A DNA stretch of 33,632 bases from Arenimonas metalli CF5-1 (GCF_000747155.1 NZ_AVCK01000023.1:1-33632); one strand, 5' to 3'. Shown: positions 15,526-23,816, numbered from the stretch's first letter. Numbers and translations are program-made. Notes: generated from the letters alone by a model not told the origin.

Positions 15526-16701
15526 ATGCCAACGATCCGCCGCCGCGCCTCCCTCGTCCTTGCCCTCGGCCTCGCGCTGTCGCCCGCGGCGTTCGCGCAA
15601 TCCGTCGACCAAGCGCTGGAGCAGGCCCGGGCACTGGAGGCGGAGTCGAAGTTCGCGCAGGTCATCGACGTGCTGGCGCCGCACCGCGAGGCGGCGCGCC
15701 CCGAGGTGGACTACGCGCTTGCCTACGCCCATCTCAATCGCCAGCTGCAGGGCGCCGCCACCGCCACCGCGGCCGAGGACTACGCGCAGGCGCTGCGTCT
15801 CGCCAATCGCGCCGCGGCGAAAGACCACGGTCCTTCGCTCTACCTGCTGTCGCTGATCCATGGCAACGGCTGGGGCGTGCCGGCGGATGCCGCCCAGTCG
15901 CGCGCCTTCCTCGAGCGTGCCGCCAAGGCCGGCGACGTCGTCGCGCGCGCCGACTACGCGGTGATGCTCTACCAGGGTCGCCTCGGCCTGCCGCGCGATG
16001 TCGCCACCGCCTGCGCGCTGTTCGCCGAAGTGCTGGTGAAGGAAGAAGTCGGCATGATCGCCAGCTACTACCTCGGCCTGGCCACCGCCCGCGGCGAGTG
16101 CGGCCTGGGCCCGGACATGGCCAAGGCGCTGGCGCTGATCCGGCGCGCGGCCGACGCCGGCGTCACCGAGGCCGAGCGCGACATGGGGCGCGCGTTGCAA
16201 ACCGGCGACGGCATCGCCCGCAACCTCGACGCGGCCCTGGTCTGGTACGCGCGTGCCGCCAACAAGGGCGATGCCTTCTCGCTGTGGCGGCTGGGCATGG
16301 CGCACGTGCGCGGCCAGGGCAGGCCGCTCGACATCGTGCTGGGGGTGGACTACCTCAAGCGCGCCGTGGATGCCGGCAGCCCCGACGCCATGGCCAGCCT
16401 GGCGGCGCTGCTGGCCGCCGGCGACGGCGTGGCCCAGGATTTCGGCATGGCGCGCGCGCTCTACCAGCGCGCCGCCCGCGCCGGCCAGCCGCAGGCGCAC
16501 CGCGACCTGGCCCTGATGCACCTCGCCGGGCAGGGCGCACCGGCCGATCCCGCGCAGGCCTGGGTGAACTACCAGAAGGCCGTCGCGCTGGGCCACGCCC
16601 CGGAGCCCAGGCTCGACGCGGCGATCAAGGCCGCGATGTCGCCGGCCCAGGCCCGCGAGGCCGAGGCCGAGCTCGCGCAGTGGCGCCAGTCGCGGCCGTG
16701 A
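15526..16701 (+). CDS. Exported Sel1-repeat protein
   Basis: This 391-aa protein has a signal peptide (about 1-25, cut after AFA) and then at least six Sel1-like repeats of about 36 residues, recognisable by A...Y..G...G...D...A..W...AA..G patterns (for example ALVWYARAANKGDAFSLWRL and ARALYQRAARAGQPQAHRDL). Such alpha-solenoids bind other proteins and often serve as periplasmic adaptors in signalling or envelope complexes. The stop overlaps the next start (GTGA, 16698-16701), so it is translationally coupled to the DUF2007 protein. Function is therefore likely linked to the downstream pair. Confidence 0.82.
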   Translation: MPTIRRRASLVLALGLALSPAAFAQSVDQALEQARALEAESKFAQVIDVLAPHREAARPEVDYALAYAHLNRQLQGAATATAAEDYAQALRLANRAAAKDHGPSLYLLSLIHGNGWGVPADAAQSRAFLERAAKAGDVVARADYAVMLYQGRLGLPRDVATACALFAEVLVKEEVGMIASYYLGLATARGECGLGPDMAKALALIRRAADAGVTEAERDMGRALQTGDGIARNLDAALVWYARAANKGDAFSLWRLGMAHVRGQGRPLDIVLGVDYLKRAVDAGSPDAMASLAALLAAGDGVAQDFGMARALYQRAARAGQPQAHRDLALMHLAGQGAPADPAQAWVNYQKAVALGHAPEPRLDAAIKAAMSPAQAREAEAELAQWRQSRP

Positions 16702-16976
16702 CTCCCGTCTACGAGGCCGAGAGTGGCATCGACGCGCAGCTGGTCTGCGACCTGCTGCTCAGCGCCGGCCTCGACGCGCTCGTGTTCGGCGCCGACCTGG
16801 CCGGCGGCATCGGCGAGCTGCCGGCCGCGGGCCTCGTGAGGGTTTGGGTCGCGCCCGACCAGGTCGAGCGCGCGCGCGCCCTGATCGATGAATGGCAGGC
16901 GGGCGGCATTCCCGACGAGGACGAACTCAACCGCCTCGCGGACAGCGGCACCGGCAACGGCGAGCTGTGGGCCTGA
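16698..16976 (+). CDS. DUF2007-type protein, copy 2
   Basis: This 92-aa protein is a paralogue of the one at 13851-14111: both start with TPVY.AES..DAQLV.DLLL and share the spacing of the G-rich centre (FG..LAGGIGELPAAGLVRV) and the C-terminal ARALI helix and PDED tail. The start is GTG at 16698, overlapping the Sel1 stop by 4 bp. Its own TGA overlaps the next ATG by one base (TGATG). This tight packing suggests that the small protein works in stoichiometric contact with the Sel1 and EcsC-family proteins. No enzymatic motif is visible. Confidence 0.75.
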   Translation: MTPVYEAESGIDAQLVCDLLLSAGLDALVFGADLAGGIGELPAAGLVRVWVAPDQVERARALIDEWQAGGIPDEDELNRLADSGTGNGELWA

Positions 16977-17776
16977 TGGGCGCCCTGGTGCGCAGCCTCG
17001 CGCCCGCCGACCTCGCCGACCTGGCGCGGGCGAAGGCGCTGCTGGAATCGCCGTCGCTGGCGATCCAGCTGGCCAACGCCGTGGGCTCGCCGGTGGAATA
17101 CCTGCTCACGACGAAGCTGCCGCGCGCGGCCAGCGGCCTGGTGGATCGCGCCGCGCGGCGCGCCGTCGAGGCCGGTTACAAAGCGGCGACCTGGACCTTG
17201 GGTGGCGATCGCACCGGCACCCGGGCCAGCGAGCGGATGCACAAGGTCGCGGTGGTCGGCAGCGGCGCGGTCGGCGGCTTCTTCGGCCTGCCCGGGCTGC
17301 TGGTGGAGCTGCCGGTGACCACCGCGACCATGCTGCGCTCGATCGCCGACATCGCCCGCAGCGAGGGGGAGTCGCCGACGGACGTGGCCACGCGGCTCGC
17401 CTGCATCGAGGTGCTGGCGCTGGGCGGCAGCCGCCGCGACGACGATGGCGCCGAGACCGGCTACTTCGCCACCCGCGCGGCGCTGGCGCAGCAGGTCAGC
17501 GCGGTGTCGGGCCACCTCGCGCAGCAGGTCGCCGCCGGCGGCGCGCCGGCCGTGCTGCGCGTGATCCACGCCGTGGCCAGCCGCTTCTCGATCCCGGTGT
17601 CGCAGAAGGCGCTGGCCCAGGCCGCGCCCTTCGTCGGCGCGGCCAGCGGCGCCGCGCTCAACTACGTTTTCATCAGCCACTTCCAGAAAGCGGCCCGCGG
17701 CCACTTCATCATCCGCCGCCTCGAGCGCGCCTACGGACCGGCCCTCGTTCGCGCGAGATACCTGGCGCTGGAGTAG
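16976..17776 (+). CDS. EcsC-family protein
   Basis: This 266-aa protein matches the EcsC family. The core motif is the Gly-rich hydrophobic stretch GSGAVGGFFGLPGLLVELPV followed by TTATMLRSIADIARSEGE, and a conserved C-terminal block with GAASGAALNYVFISHFQ. EcsC was named from the Bacillus ecs ABC-transporter operon but its function is unclear; the hydrophobic patches suggest membrane association. It closes a three-gene overlapping operon. Downstream lies a large inverted repeat that probably ends transcription from both sides. Confidence 0.78.
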   Translation: MGALVRSLAPADLADLARAKALLESPSLAIQLANAVGSPVEYLLTTKLPRAASGLVDRAARRAVEAGYKAATWTLGGDRTGTRASERMHKVAVVGSGAVGGFFGLPGLLVELPVTTATMLRSIADIARSEGESPTDVATRLACIEVLALGGSRRDDDGAETGYFATRAALAQQVSAVSGHLAQQVAAGGAPAVLRVIHAVASRFSIPVSQKALAQAAPFVGAASGAALNYVFISHFQKAARGHFIIRRLERAYGPALVRARYLALE

Positions 17777-17790
17777 GGACAGGAAGCGGA

Positions 17791-17928
17791 TTTTGACGCG
17801 GATTGACGCGGATGAACGCGGATAGAGCGTAAAGAGGGTTTGGTCCTCGCCAGCGCAATCGGTGTGCGAGGACTCATTCCGAAGGCTTTGGCTTTATCCG
17901 CGTTTATCCGCGTCAATCCGCGTCAAAA
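17791..17928. repeat. Inverted repeat of decamer units between convergent genes
   Basis: The left arm (17791-17824) consists of TTTT and three tandem 10-bp units: GACGCGGATT, GACGCGGATG and AACGCGGATA. The right arm (17895-17928) is its reverse complement with a single mismatch. A second 8-bp inverted pair (GTCCTCGC 17843-17850, GCGAGGAC 17866-17873) is nested inside. The right arm ends 2 bp from the DUF72 stop codon. The structure can act as a bidirectional terminator between the EcsC-family and DUF72 genes, with T-runs on each outer side. Similar GCGGAT-type extragenic repeats are, from memory, common in related genomes. Confidence 0.75.
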
Positions 17929-17930
17929 AA

Positions 17931-18839
17931 TCACGCCCCATCCAACAACGCCTGCAGCGTGGCCGCGTTGCGCTGCCCCTGGTCGCCGTAGTTGTTGTTG
18001 AAGATGGCGTGGGTTTCGCCGGCCAGGCTGGCGGTTTCGCGCAGCGGGGCGACGAGTGCGCCGAGTTCGGCGTCGCTGTAGTCGTAGTTGAAGCGATCCG
18101 ACGCGGCCTCGCCGCCGATGTTCCAGGTGGCGGCGTTGCGGCCGTGCAGGCGCAGGATCGCCAGCTTCGGCGAGGTCACGGCCCACACGGTGGGAATGCT
18201 GTTCTCGAAGCCCTGCGGCTCGTCCACCACCACGTGGGTCAGGTCGTGCGCACGCTCGAAGGCCAGGGTGTCCCCGGCGGCGTCGCCCTCGAACCACGAG
18301 CGGTGTCGGAATTCGACCGCGAGGTGGTAACCCGCGAGCCGCCGTTGGCATTCGAGGATGTGGTCCTGCGCACGTGCGCTGCGCGTCACCCACGGCGCGA
18401 ACTGGAAGTGCAGGGCGCGCAGCTTGCCGGCCTCGCGCAGCGGACGCACCGCGTTCTCGAAGCGGTGCCAGAGCAGGTCACGGATCTCGGCGGGCGTGTC
18501 CTTGTAGTACAGGTTCTTCTTCACGGCGAAGTGACCGGCCAGCGCCTGCTGCACGTCCTTGGGCAGCGCCTTGGCCGGCGTCTGGTGGCCGGTGAACAGG
18601 CGGAAGGCCTTGAGGTTGAAGGCGAAGTCGTCGGGCGTGCGCTCGACCCAGGCGTGCGCGTTCCGCGCCGAGGGCAGGGCGTAGTAGCTGCTGTCCACTT
18701 CCACCAGCGGGAACTTGTCGGCGTAGTAGCGCAGCCGCCCCTCGGCGCTGGTGCAGCCGGGCGGGTAGAAGCGCTTGCACTGGATCAGGCTGGGATCGGT
18801 CCAGCTGGCGGTGCCGACGCGGATGCGATGTCCGTCCAT
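17931..18839 (-). CDS. DUF72 family protein
   Basis: This 302-aa cytoplasmic protein shows the DUF72 pattern: an early VGTASWTDP segment, RLRYYADKFPLVEVDSSYYA, a central HLAVEFRHRSWF motif and a C-terminal FNNNYGDQGQRNA. The family has a TIM-barrel fold and no firmly known activity. It is the last gene of the leftward group with mrfA and mrfB; 82 bp containing a GTAG-type repeat separate it from mrfB. Co-transcription is plausible unless the repeat hairpin reduces it. The ATG at 18839 follows GGGA. Confidence 0.85.
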   Translation of the reverse strand: MDGHRIRVGTASWTDPSLIQCKRFYPPGCTSAEGRLRYYADKFPLVEVDSSYYALPSARNAHAWVERTPDDFAFNLKAFRLFTGHQTPAKALPKDVQQALAGHFAVKKNLYYKDTPAEIRDLLWHRFENAVRPLREAGKLRALHFQFAPWVTRSARAQDHILECQRRLAGYHLAVEFRHRSWFEGDAAGDTLAFERAHDLTHVVVDEPQGFENSIPTVWAVTSPKLAILRLHGRNAATWNIGGEAASDRFNYDYSDAELGALVAPLRETASLAGETHAIFNNNYGDQGQRNAATLQALLDGA

Positions 18840-18861
18840 TCCCGAAGCCTACGCCCATCCC

Positions 18862-18926
18862 TGTAGGAGGGCCTTCAGGCCCGAAGCTTTTCGGCGGAGA
18901 GCTTCGGGCCTGAAGGCCCTCCTACA
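18862..18926. repeat. GTAG-type REP pair (27-bp perfect inverted repeat)
   Basis: The arms 18862-18888 and 18900-18926 are perfect 27-bp inverted repeats with an 11-nt loop. Each arm starts TGTAGGAGGG and carries CTTCAGGCCCGAAGC. This is the layout of GTAG REP elements described in Stenotrophomonas and Xanthomonas, which are spread by RAYT transposases. Its outer GTAG provides the stop codon of mrfB. The same family is found inside dnaE2 at 32758-32827. Confidence 0.85.
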
Positions 18927-19794
18927 GCGCGAGGTGGAGGCAGAGGGCGGCCAGGCTGCGCAGGTCCTGGGCGTTGTGCTCGGCGACGCGGCGCAGGTCG
19001 CGGGCGCTGCCGCCGCGCAGGTAGTCGAGCCAGGCGCGCGGGGCTTCCGCGCCGGGCAGGTCGTCTTCGCGGACCACGCCCAGCACTTGCCGTTCGATCG
19101 TGCCGAGGCGGCAGTTTTCCCAGCGGCCTTTCCAGCGACGACGGCTCGGGTGCAGCAGGTCGAGGTGCGGCCGGCCGGGCAGCGGGCTGGGCAGGCGGGC
19201 CAGGCGGTAGCGGGTGTTCAGCAGCGGCGCGTCGTAGCACTTGCCGTTGTAGCTCACCAGCACCGTGTCGGGTTCGAGCCACGCGGCGAAATGGCGCAGC
19301 ATCGCCGCTTCGGCCGTCAGCGTGGTGATGGTGAGCTGGCGCAGGCGCAGGCCGTCGGGCCGCCAGTCGGCGGCGCCGATCATGAAGGCGCGGGTGCCGG
19401 TGCCGCCGGCCAGGCCGGTGGTTTCGGTGTCGAAGTGCAGCAGGTGCTCGCGCGGGATCGTGCCGAGCTTGCCGAAGCCGGCGTCGATCGCGGGCGGGAC
19501 GTCGCGCCAGGGCGTAAGCTGCTCGACGTAGTGCAGGCCGGCCTCGATTTCCTCGCCAGGCACGCGGCGGTCGCTGGCCAGGGCTTGCGGCAGCGGTGCG
19601 GGCCGCGGCAGGCGGAGGCGTTCGCGCAGGCCCAGCAGGCGGCGGATGTGTTCGGGCACTTCGCTTCGCGGCGCGCGGACGGCATCGACGGCGACGGCCT
19701 CGGAAGGCCGCGCCATCGCCGCCGCCGGAACCGGCGGTGCCACCGTGCCGGCCTGCTGGCGCAGTTCGCGCAGGCGCTCGAGCGTCGCGCTCAC
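18922..19794 (-). CDS. mrfB: DnaQ-like exonuclease, MrfB/YprB type
   Basis: This 290-aa protein has a basic, Pro/Ala-rich N-terminus (about 1-95) and an RNase H-like exonuclease domain (about 115-285). The catalytic acidic set is visible: FDTETTG (Asp122, Glu124), YNGKCYDAP (Asp189) and AEHNAQDLRSL (Asp278, after His274). In Bacillus subtilis MrfA and MrfB act together in excision of mitomycin C crosslinks. Here the GTG start overlaps the mrfA stop by 4 bp (GTGA), supporting coupled translation. The TAG stop lies inside a GTAG REP arm, so the present end of the protein was set by that insertion. Confidence 0.83.
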   Translation of the reverse strand: MSATLERLRELRQQAGTVAPPVPAAAMARPSEAVAVDAVRAPRSEVPEHIRRLLGLRERLRLPRPAPLPQALASDRRVPGEEIEAGLHYVEQLTPWRDVPPAIDAGFGKLGTIPREHLLHFDTETTGLAGGTGTRAFMIGAADWRPDGLRLRQLTITTLTAEAAMLRHFAAWLEPDTVLVSYNGKCYDAPLLNTRYRLARLPSPLPGRPHLDLLHPSRRRWKGRWENCRLGTIERQVLGVVREDDLPGAEAPRAWLDYLRGGSARDLRRVAEHNAQDLRSLAALCLHLAL

Positions 19795-22307
19795 GGCGTC
19801 GTGCTTCGGCTGGCGAGGCAGCCCGCGGCGACCGTCGCGGGGTCAGGCGCGGTATCTGGTTCCGACACGGGAACGGAACCTGACCCCGTTCTCGTGGCTT
19901 CGAGCAGGGCCAGGACCTGGTCGGCCAGGGATTTGGGCGGCGCGACCGAGGTTTCGTCGGCGGCGAGGACGGGGCCGACGCAGGCGGGGCAGCCGGCGGC
20001 GCAGTCGCAGCCGGCCAGCAGGTCGCGCGCCTTGCGCACCAGGTCGTCGCGGCGCTGGTGCAGGGGTTCGCTCAGGCCGATGCCGCCGGGGTAGGCGTCG
20101 TACAGGTATACGGTGGGCACGAACTGGTCGGTGGCCGCCGGATCCATCGGCCGGCCGTCGCCGCCGCGCAGCTGGCCGCGGCCGCGCCCGTCGGACGAGG
20201 CGAACCAGGCGCCATCGCCGCTGCCCACCGCCTTCTGCAGGTCGCGCGCCTCGGCCATCACCGACACGCTGGCGACGAGGTGCAGCGCGTAGGCCGCGCC
20301 GAGGAAGCCGTCGAGCGCCGCCTGCCGCGAAGTGAACGCCGCCTCCAGCACCTCCTGCGGCAGCTGCCACCACACCGCCGTGGTGTGCAGCTCCTGGTCG
20401 GGCAGGGTGACCGGCCCGTAGCCGATGTTCTCGTGCGTGTAGTAGCGGATCTTCTTGTAGCCCGACACGCGCCGCACCACGTGCACTTCGCCGTGGTGGC
20501 AGCTGCCGTCGCCGGCGATCGCGCCGTCGAAGCGTTCGAGCACCTTCAGCTTCGTGTAGTCGATCGCGTCGGTGTAATAGTCCACGTGGGTGCGGGTGAC
20601 GTAGGCCTTGCGGCCGTCCCAGTCGAGTTTTTCCACCTGGTAGGGCACGGACTGCACCATGTGGATCGCGCCCTCGTACAGCGTGAGCGCCGCGGCGCTG
20701 TAGTCCACTTCCGCGAGGATGGTCTGGCGGCCATCGGTGCGGTCCACCACCACGAAGTTGCCGTCGGCCACCGCCCGCAGGCTCACGGCATTGGCCGGGT
20801 AGCTGTCGGCGATCCACTCCCAGCGCCCGCCCTCGCCGTGCAGCACGCCGGTTTCGGCCAGCAGCTCGAGGTAGGGCTGGGCATCGACGGGGCCGAAGGT
20901 TTCGCCGCGCAGGAAGGGCAACTCGAAGGCGGCGCAGCGGATATGGTCGAGCAGGATCAGCGGCTGGTCGGCGTGCAGGCGCGCGTGTTCGGGCGGCGCG
21001 CCCTCGAAGAACTCCGGGTGCCGCACCAGGTACTGGTCGAGCGGGTCCGAGCTGGCCACCATCACGCCCAGCGCCGCCTGCTGCCGGCGCCCCGCGCGGC
21101 CCAGCCGCTGCCAGGTGCCGGCGATCGAACCGGGATAGCCATTGAGCACGACGACATCGAGCGAGCCGATGTCCACGCCCAACTCCAGCGCCGAGGTGCT
21201 GACGATGCCGTCGATGCGCCCCGCGCGCATGTCGCGCTCGGCCGCGCGGCGCTCGTTCGGCAGGTAGCCGCCGCGGTAGGCGCGGATGCGCGGCGGCTTG
21301 CGCGGGTCGTGGTCGAAGACGTCCTTGAGGTACTTGGTCAGCACCTCCACCATCGTCCGCGACTGCGCGAACACCAGCGTCTTGAGCCCGGCCTTGATCG
21401 CCAGCCGCGCGATGCGGTTGGACTGCGAGCGCGCCGAGGCGCGCAGCCCGAGGTCGGGGTTCACCACCGGCGGGTTCCACAGCATCACGGTCTTGTCGCC
21501 GGTGGGCGCGCCGGATCGGGTGATGGCCGTGACGCGGTCCTCGATCACCGCCTCGGCGTGTTCCTTCGGGTTGCCGATGGTGGCCGAGCACAGGATGAAC
21601 TGCGGCTTCGCGCCGTAGAACGCGCAGACCCGCTTCAGCCGCCGCAGCACGTTGGCCAGGTGCGAGCCGAACACGCCGCGGTAGCTGTGGATCTCATCAA
21701 TCACCACGTACTGCAGGTTCTCGAAGAACTGCGCCCACTTGGTGTGGTGCGGCAGGATGCCCTGGTGCAGCATGTCGGGGTTGGAGACCACGATGTCGCC
21801 GTGCAGGCGCACGGCCTGGCGGGCATCGCCGGGCGTGTCGCCGTCGAAGGTGTAGGCGCGCACGCCGAGGTTGCCGGCGGCGTTGAGTTCGAGCAGCTCG
21901 GCCACCTGGTCCTGCGCCAGCGCCTTGGTCGGGAACAGGTACAGCGCCTTGGCCTGTTTGCGCATCGCCGCGGCCACCACCGGCAGCGTGTAGCACAGCG
22001 TCTTGCCCGAGGCCGTGGGCGTGACCACCACCGTGTGCTCGCCGCGCTGCGCTGCCGCCCAGGCCTCGGCCTGGTGGCTGTAGAGCCGCTCGATGCCGCG
22101 GCTGCGAAGCGCCGCCGCCAGCGCCGGCGGCAGGTCGACGGGGAAGGGCGCGTACTCGCCTTCACGCCCGGGCAAGTGGAAGCAGCCGGTGATGCGGTCG
22201 CCGTACTTGTGCCCCAGGCGCGAGGCCAGGGCCTGCGAGGTCTTCTCGGGCACCGGCAGCAGGCCGGTGGCGTGGCGGTGCGGCGCGAGCTGGGTGGCGG
22301 GAGGCAT
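19791..22307 (-). CDS. mrfA: DEAH-type helicase with C-terminal zinc-binding domain, MrfA/YprA type
   Basis: This 838-aa superfamily 2 helicase belongs to the MrfA (DUF1998) group involved in DNA crosslink repair. Walker A is TPTASGKT (about 97-103), Walker B is DEIH (204-207), SAT is LCSATIGNP, and the second RecA lobe ends in the motif VI segment QRLGRAGRR. Four cysteines in the C-terminal GCDCAAGCPACVG fit the family's metal-binding domain. The partner exonuclease overlaps its stop by 4 bp. The start may be ATG 22307 or in-frame ATG 22346; neither has a strong ribosome site. The last 40 residues include sequence from a palindromic element, so the tail is atypical. Confidence 0.87.
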   Translation of the reverse strand: MPPATQLAPHRHATGLLPVPEKTSQALASRLGHKYGDRITGCFHLPGREGEYAPFPVDLPPALAAALRSRGIERLYSHQAEAWAAAQRGEHTVVVTPTASGKTLCYTLPVVAAAMRKQAKALYLFPTKALAQDQVAELLELNAAGNLGVRAYTFDGDTPGDARQAVRLHGDIVVSNPDMLHQGILPHHTKWAQFFENLQYVVIDEIHSYRGVFGSHLANVLRRLKRVCAFYGAKPQFILCSATIGNPKEHAEAVIEDRVTAITRSGAPTGDKTVMLWNPPVVNPDLGLRASARSQSNRIARLAIKAGLKTLVFAQSRTMVEVLTKYLKDVFDHDPRKPPRIRAYRGGYLPNERRAAERDMRAGRIDGIVSTSALELGVDIGSLDVVVLNGYPGSIAGTWQRLGRAGRRQQAALGVMVASSDPLDQYLVRHPEFFEGAPPEHARLHADQPLILLDHIRCAAFELPFLRGETFGPVDAQPYLELLAETGVLHGEGGRWEWIADSYPANAVSLRAVADGNFVVVDRTDGRQTILAEVDYSAAALTLYEGAIHMVQSVPYQVEKLDWDGRKAYVTRTHVDYYTDAIDYTKLKVLERFDGAIAGDGSCHHGEVHVVRRVSGYKKIRYYTHENIGYGPVTLPDQELHTTAVWWQLPQEVLEAAFTSRQAALDGFLGAAYALHLVASVSVMAEARDLQKAVGSGDGAWFASSDGRGRGQLRGGDGRPMDPAATDQFVPTVYLYDAYPGGIGLSEPLHQRRDDLVRKARDLLAGCDCAAGCPACVGPVLAADETSVAPPKSLADQVLALLEATRTGSGSVPVSEPDTAPDPATVAAGCLASRSTTP
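19838..19888. repeat. Palindromic element with GGGGTCAGG ends inside mrfA 3' end
   Basis: CGGGGTCAGG (19838-19847) and CCTGACCCCG (19879-19888) are perfect 10-bp inverted ends. An alternative inner hairpin is formed by GGTTCCG (19858-19864) and CGGAACC (19874-19880). The end motif is shared with the element at 33546-33604. It encodes residues of the MrfA tail that do not look like family sequence (SGSVPVSEPDTAPDPA). Confidence 0.6.
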
Positions 22308-22434
22308 GTCGGTGGGCCGCGGTGAGGGATCGCCAGCACACCGCATGCCTGTCTCACGCCATGAGAATGGCGCAGGGCGCGCTCGTCGCAGCGTCCCGTC
22401 CCCCGCCAGGCCGCGGGCCATGACCATCGGCCGC

Positions 22435-22462
22435 TTGCACTCGGCGCGACAAGGCATAGGCT
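22435..22462 (+). promoter_or_regulatory. Possible promoter of the TPR lipoprotein gene
   Basis: TTGCAC (22435-22440), a 16-bp spacer and TAGGCT (22457-22462) make a fair promoter, with the first GTG start 23 bp further on. The divergent mrfA start is about 130 bp away. Confidence 0.4.
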
Positions 22463-22484
22463 GGGCACGGGCAGCCAGGACGAC

Positions 22485-23672
22485 GTGGACGTGAAGGCAT
22501 CCGGCGTGAAGACATGGCGCATCCTCGGCATCGGCCTGGCCGGGCTTCTGCTCGCCGCCTGCGCTGGCGCGCCGCCGCGGACCGGCGGCAACCCGATGTT
22601 CCTCGACGACCGCTTCGCGCCGCCCTCCGAGCCGATCGGCGCCAGCGACCTGTTCGCGCTCAGCCCGGCGATGGAGGACTACCTCGCCACCGAGATCGCC
22701 AGCCGCCAGCGCAGCAGCGCCCGCCAGCACGCGCTGGTGGATGCGCTCTACTCCAGCGCCCAGCTCAAGCTCGAGTACGACTCCACCGTCACCCGCAACG
22801 CCGCCGAGGCCTTCGACGCGCGCTCGGGCAACTGCCTGTCGCTGGTGCTGATGACCGCGGCCTTCGCCAAGGAGCTGGGCCTGCAGGTGCAGTACCAGGT
22901 GGTGTTCTCCGAGCAGGCGGCCTCGCGCAGCGACGGCATCGTGTACCTCAGCAACCACATCAACCTGACCCTGCGCCCGACCGCGCCGGAAGGCCGCCTG
23001 GTCAACCTCGCCAACGAGCCGCTGACCGTGGATTTCATTCCGGCCGAAGGCCAGGGTCGGCAGCGGGCCCGCGTGGTGCGCGAGGCCACCATCGTCGCGA
23101 TGTACCTCAACAACAAGGCCGCCGAATCCCTGCGCGCGCGCCGCCTGGACGACGCCTACTGGTGGGCGCGCGCCGCGATCGAACAGGACCCGGGCTTCCT
23201 CACCGCGCAGAACACGCTGAGCGTGATCTACCGCCGGCGCGGCCACCTGGCCGAGGCCGAGCAGCTGCTGCGCAACGCGGTCGAACTCGAGCCGGGCAAT
23301 GCGGTGCCGATGTCGAACCTCTCGCGCCTGCTCAAGGCCAGCGGCCGCACCGACGAGGCCGCGCGCCTGGACGAGCGGCTGCGCCGCATCGAGGCGGTGC
23401 CGCCCTTCCACTACTTCGACATCGGCCTGCAGGCCATGGCCGAGAAGAAGTACGAGCTGGCGCGCCAGAACTTCGAGAAGGAAGTCGAGCGCGCCGCCAC
23501 CCACCATGAATTCCACGCCTGGCTGGCGGCCGCGCTGTTCGAGCTGGGCGAGGTGGACGCGGCCCGCCGGCACCTGCAGATCGCGCTGGAGAACAGCACC
23601 ACGCCGGCCGACCAGGCCCTGTACGAGTCGCGCCTGGAAGCGCTGCGGCCGCGCCAGCGCACGCTGCGGTAG
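22485..23672 (+). CDS. Lipoprotein with transglutaminase-like and TPR domains
   Basis: This 395-aa protein has a lipoprotein signal ending in LLLAAC, with Cys26 as lipid site. Residues about 60-200 resemble a transglutaminase-like domain: RSGNCLSLVLM with Cys117, then LSNHINL with His158; the catalytic acid is not certain. The rest holds TPR repeats (about 205-385: WWARAAIEQDPGFLTAQNTL, AEQLLRNAVELEPGNAVPM). Such proteins sit in the envelope and may process or scaffold peptides. The start is uncertain: GTG 22485, GTG 22491 (10 bp after AGGA) or GTG 22506. Confidence 0.75.
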   Translation: MDVKASGVKTWRILGIGLAGLLLAACAGAPPRTGGNPMFLDDRFAPPSEPIGASDLFALSPAMEDYLATEIASRQRSSARQHALVDALYSSAQLKLEYDSTVTRNAAEAFDARSGNCLSLVLMTAAFAKELGLQVQYQVVFSEQAASRSDGIVYLSNHINLTLRPTAPEGRLVNLANEPLTVDFIPAEGQGRQRARVVREATIVAMYLNNKAAESLRARRLDDAYWWARAAIEQDPGFLTAQNTLSVIYRRRGHLAEAEQLLRNAVELEPGNAVPMSNLSRLLKASGRTDEAARLDERLRRIEAVPPFHYFDIGLQAMAEKKYELARQNFEKEVERAATHHEFHAWLAAALFELGEVDAARRHLQIALENSTTPADQALYESRLEALRPRQRTLR

Positions 23673-23816
23673 CGCGCCGCCGCCCGGCCGTGACCTTCGG
23701 CAGGGGGTGGGGCGTGACGCGGCGTTTACATTCGCGGCGGCATCGTCCGCCTTTCCCTTGAACCGTCCGGCGTCCCCCGAGGGCTCGCCGAGCCGGTCTT
23801 TCGCCCCGGAGGTCCC

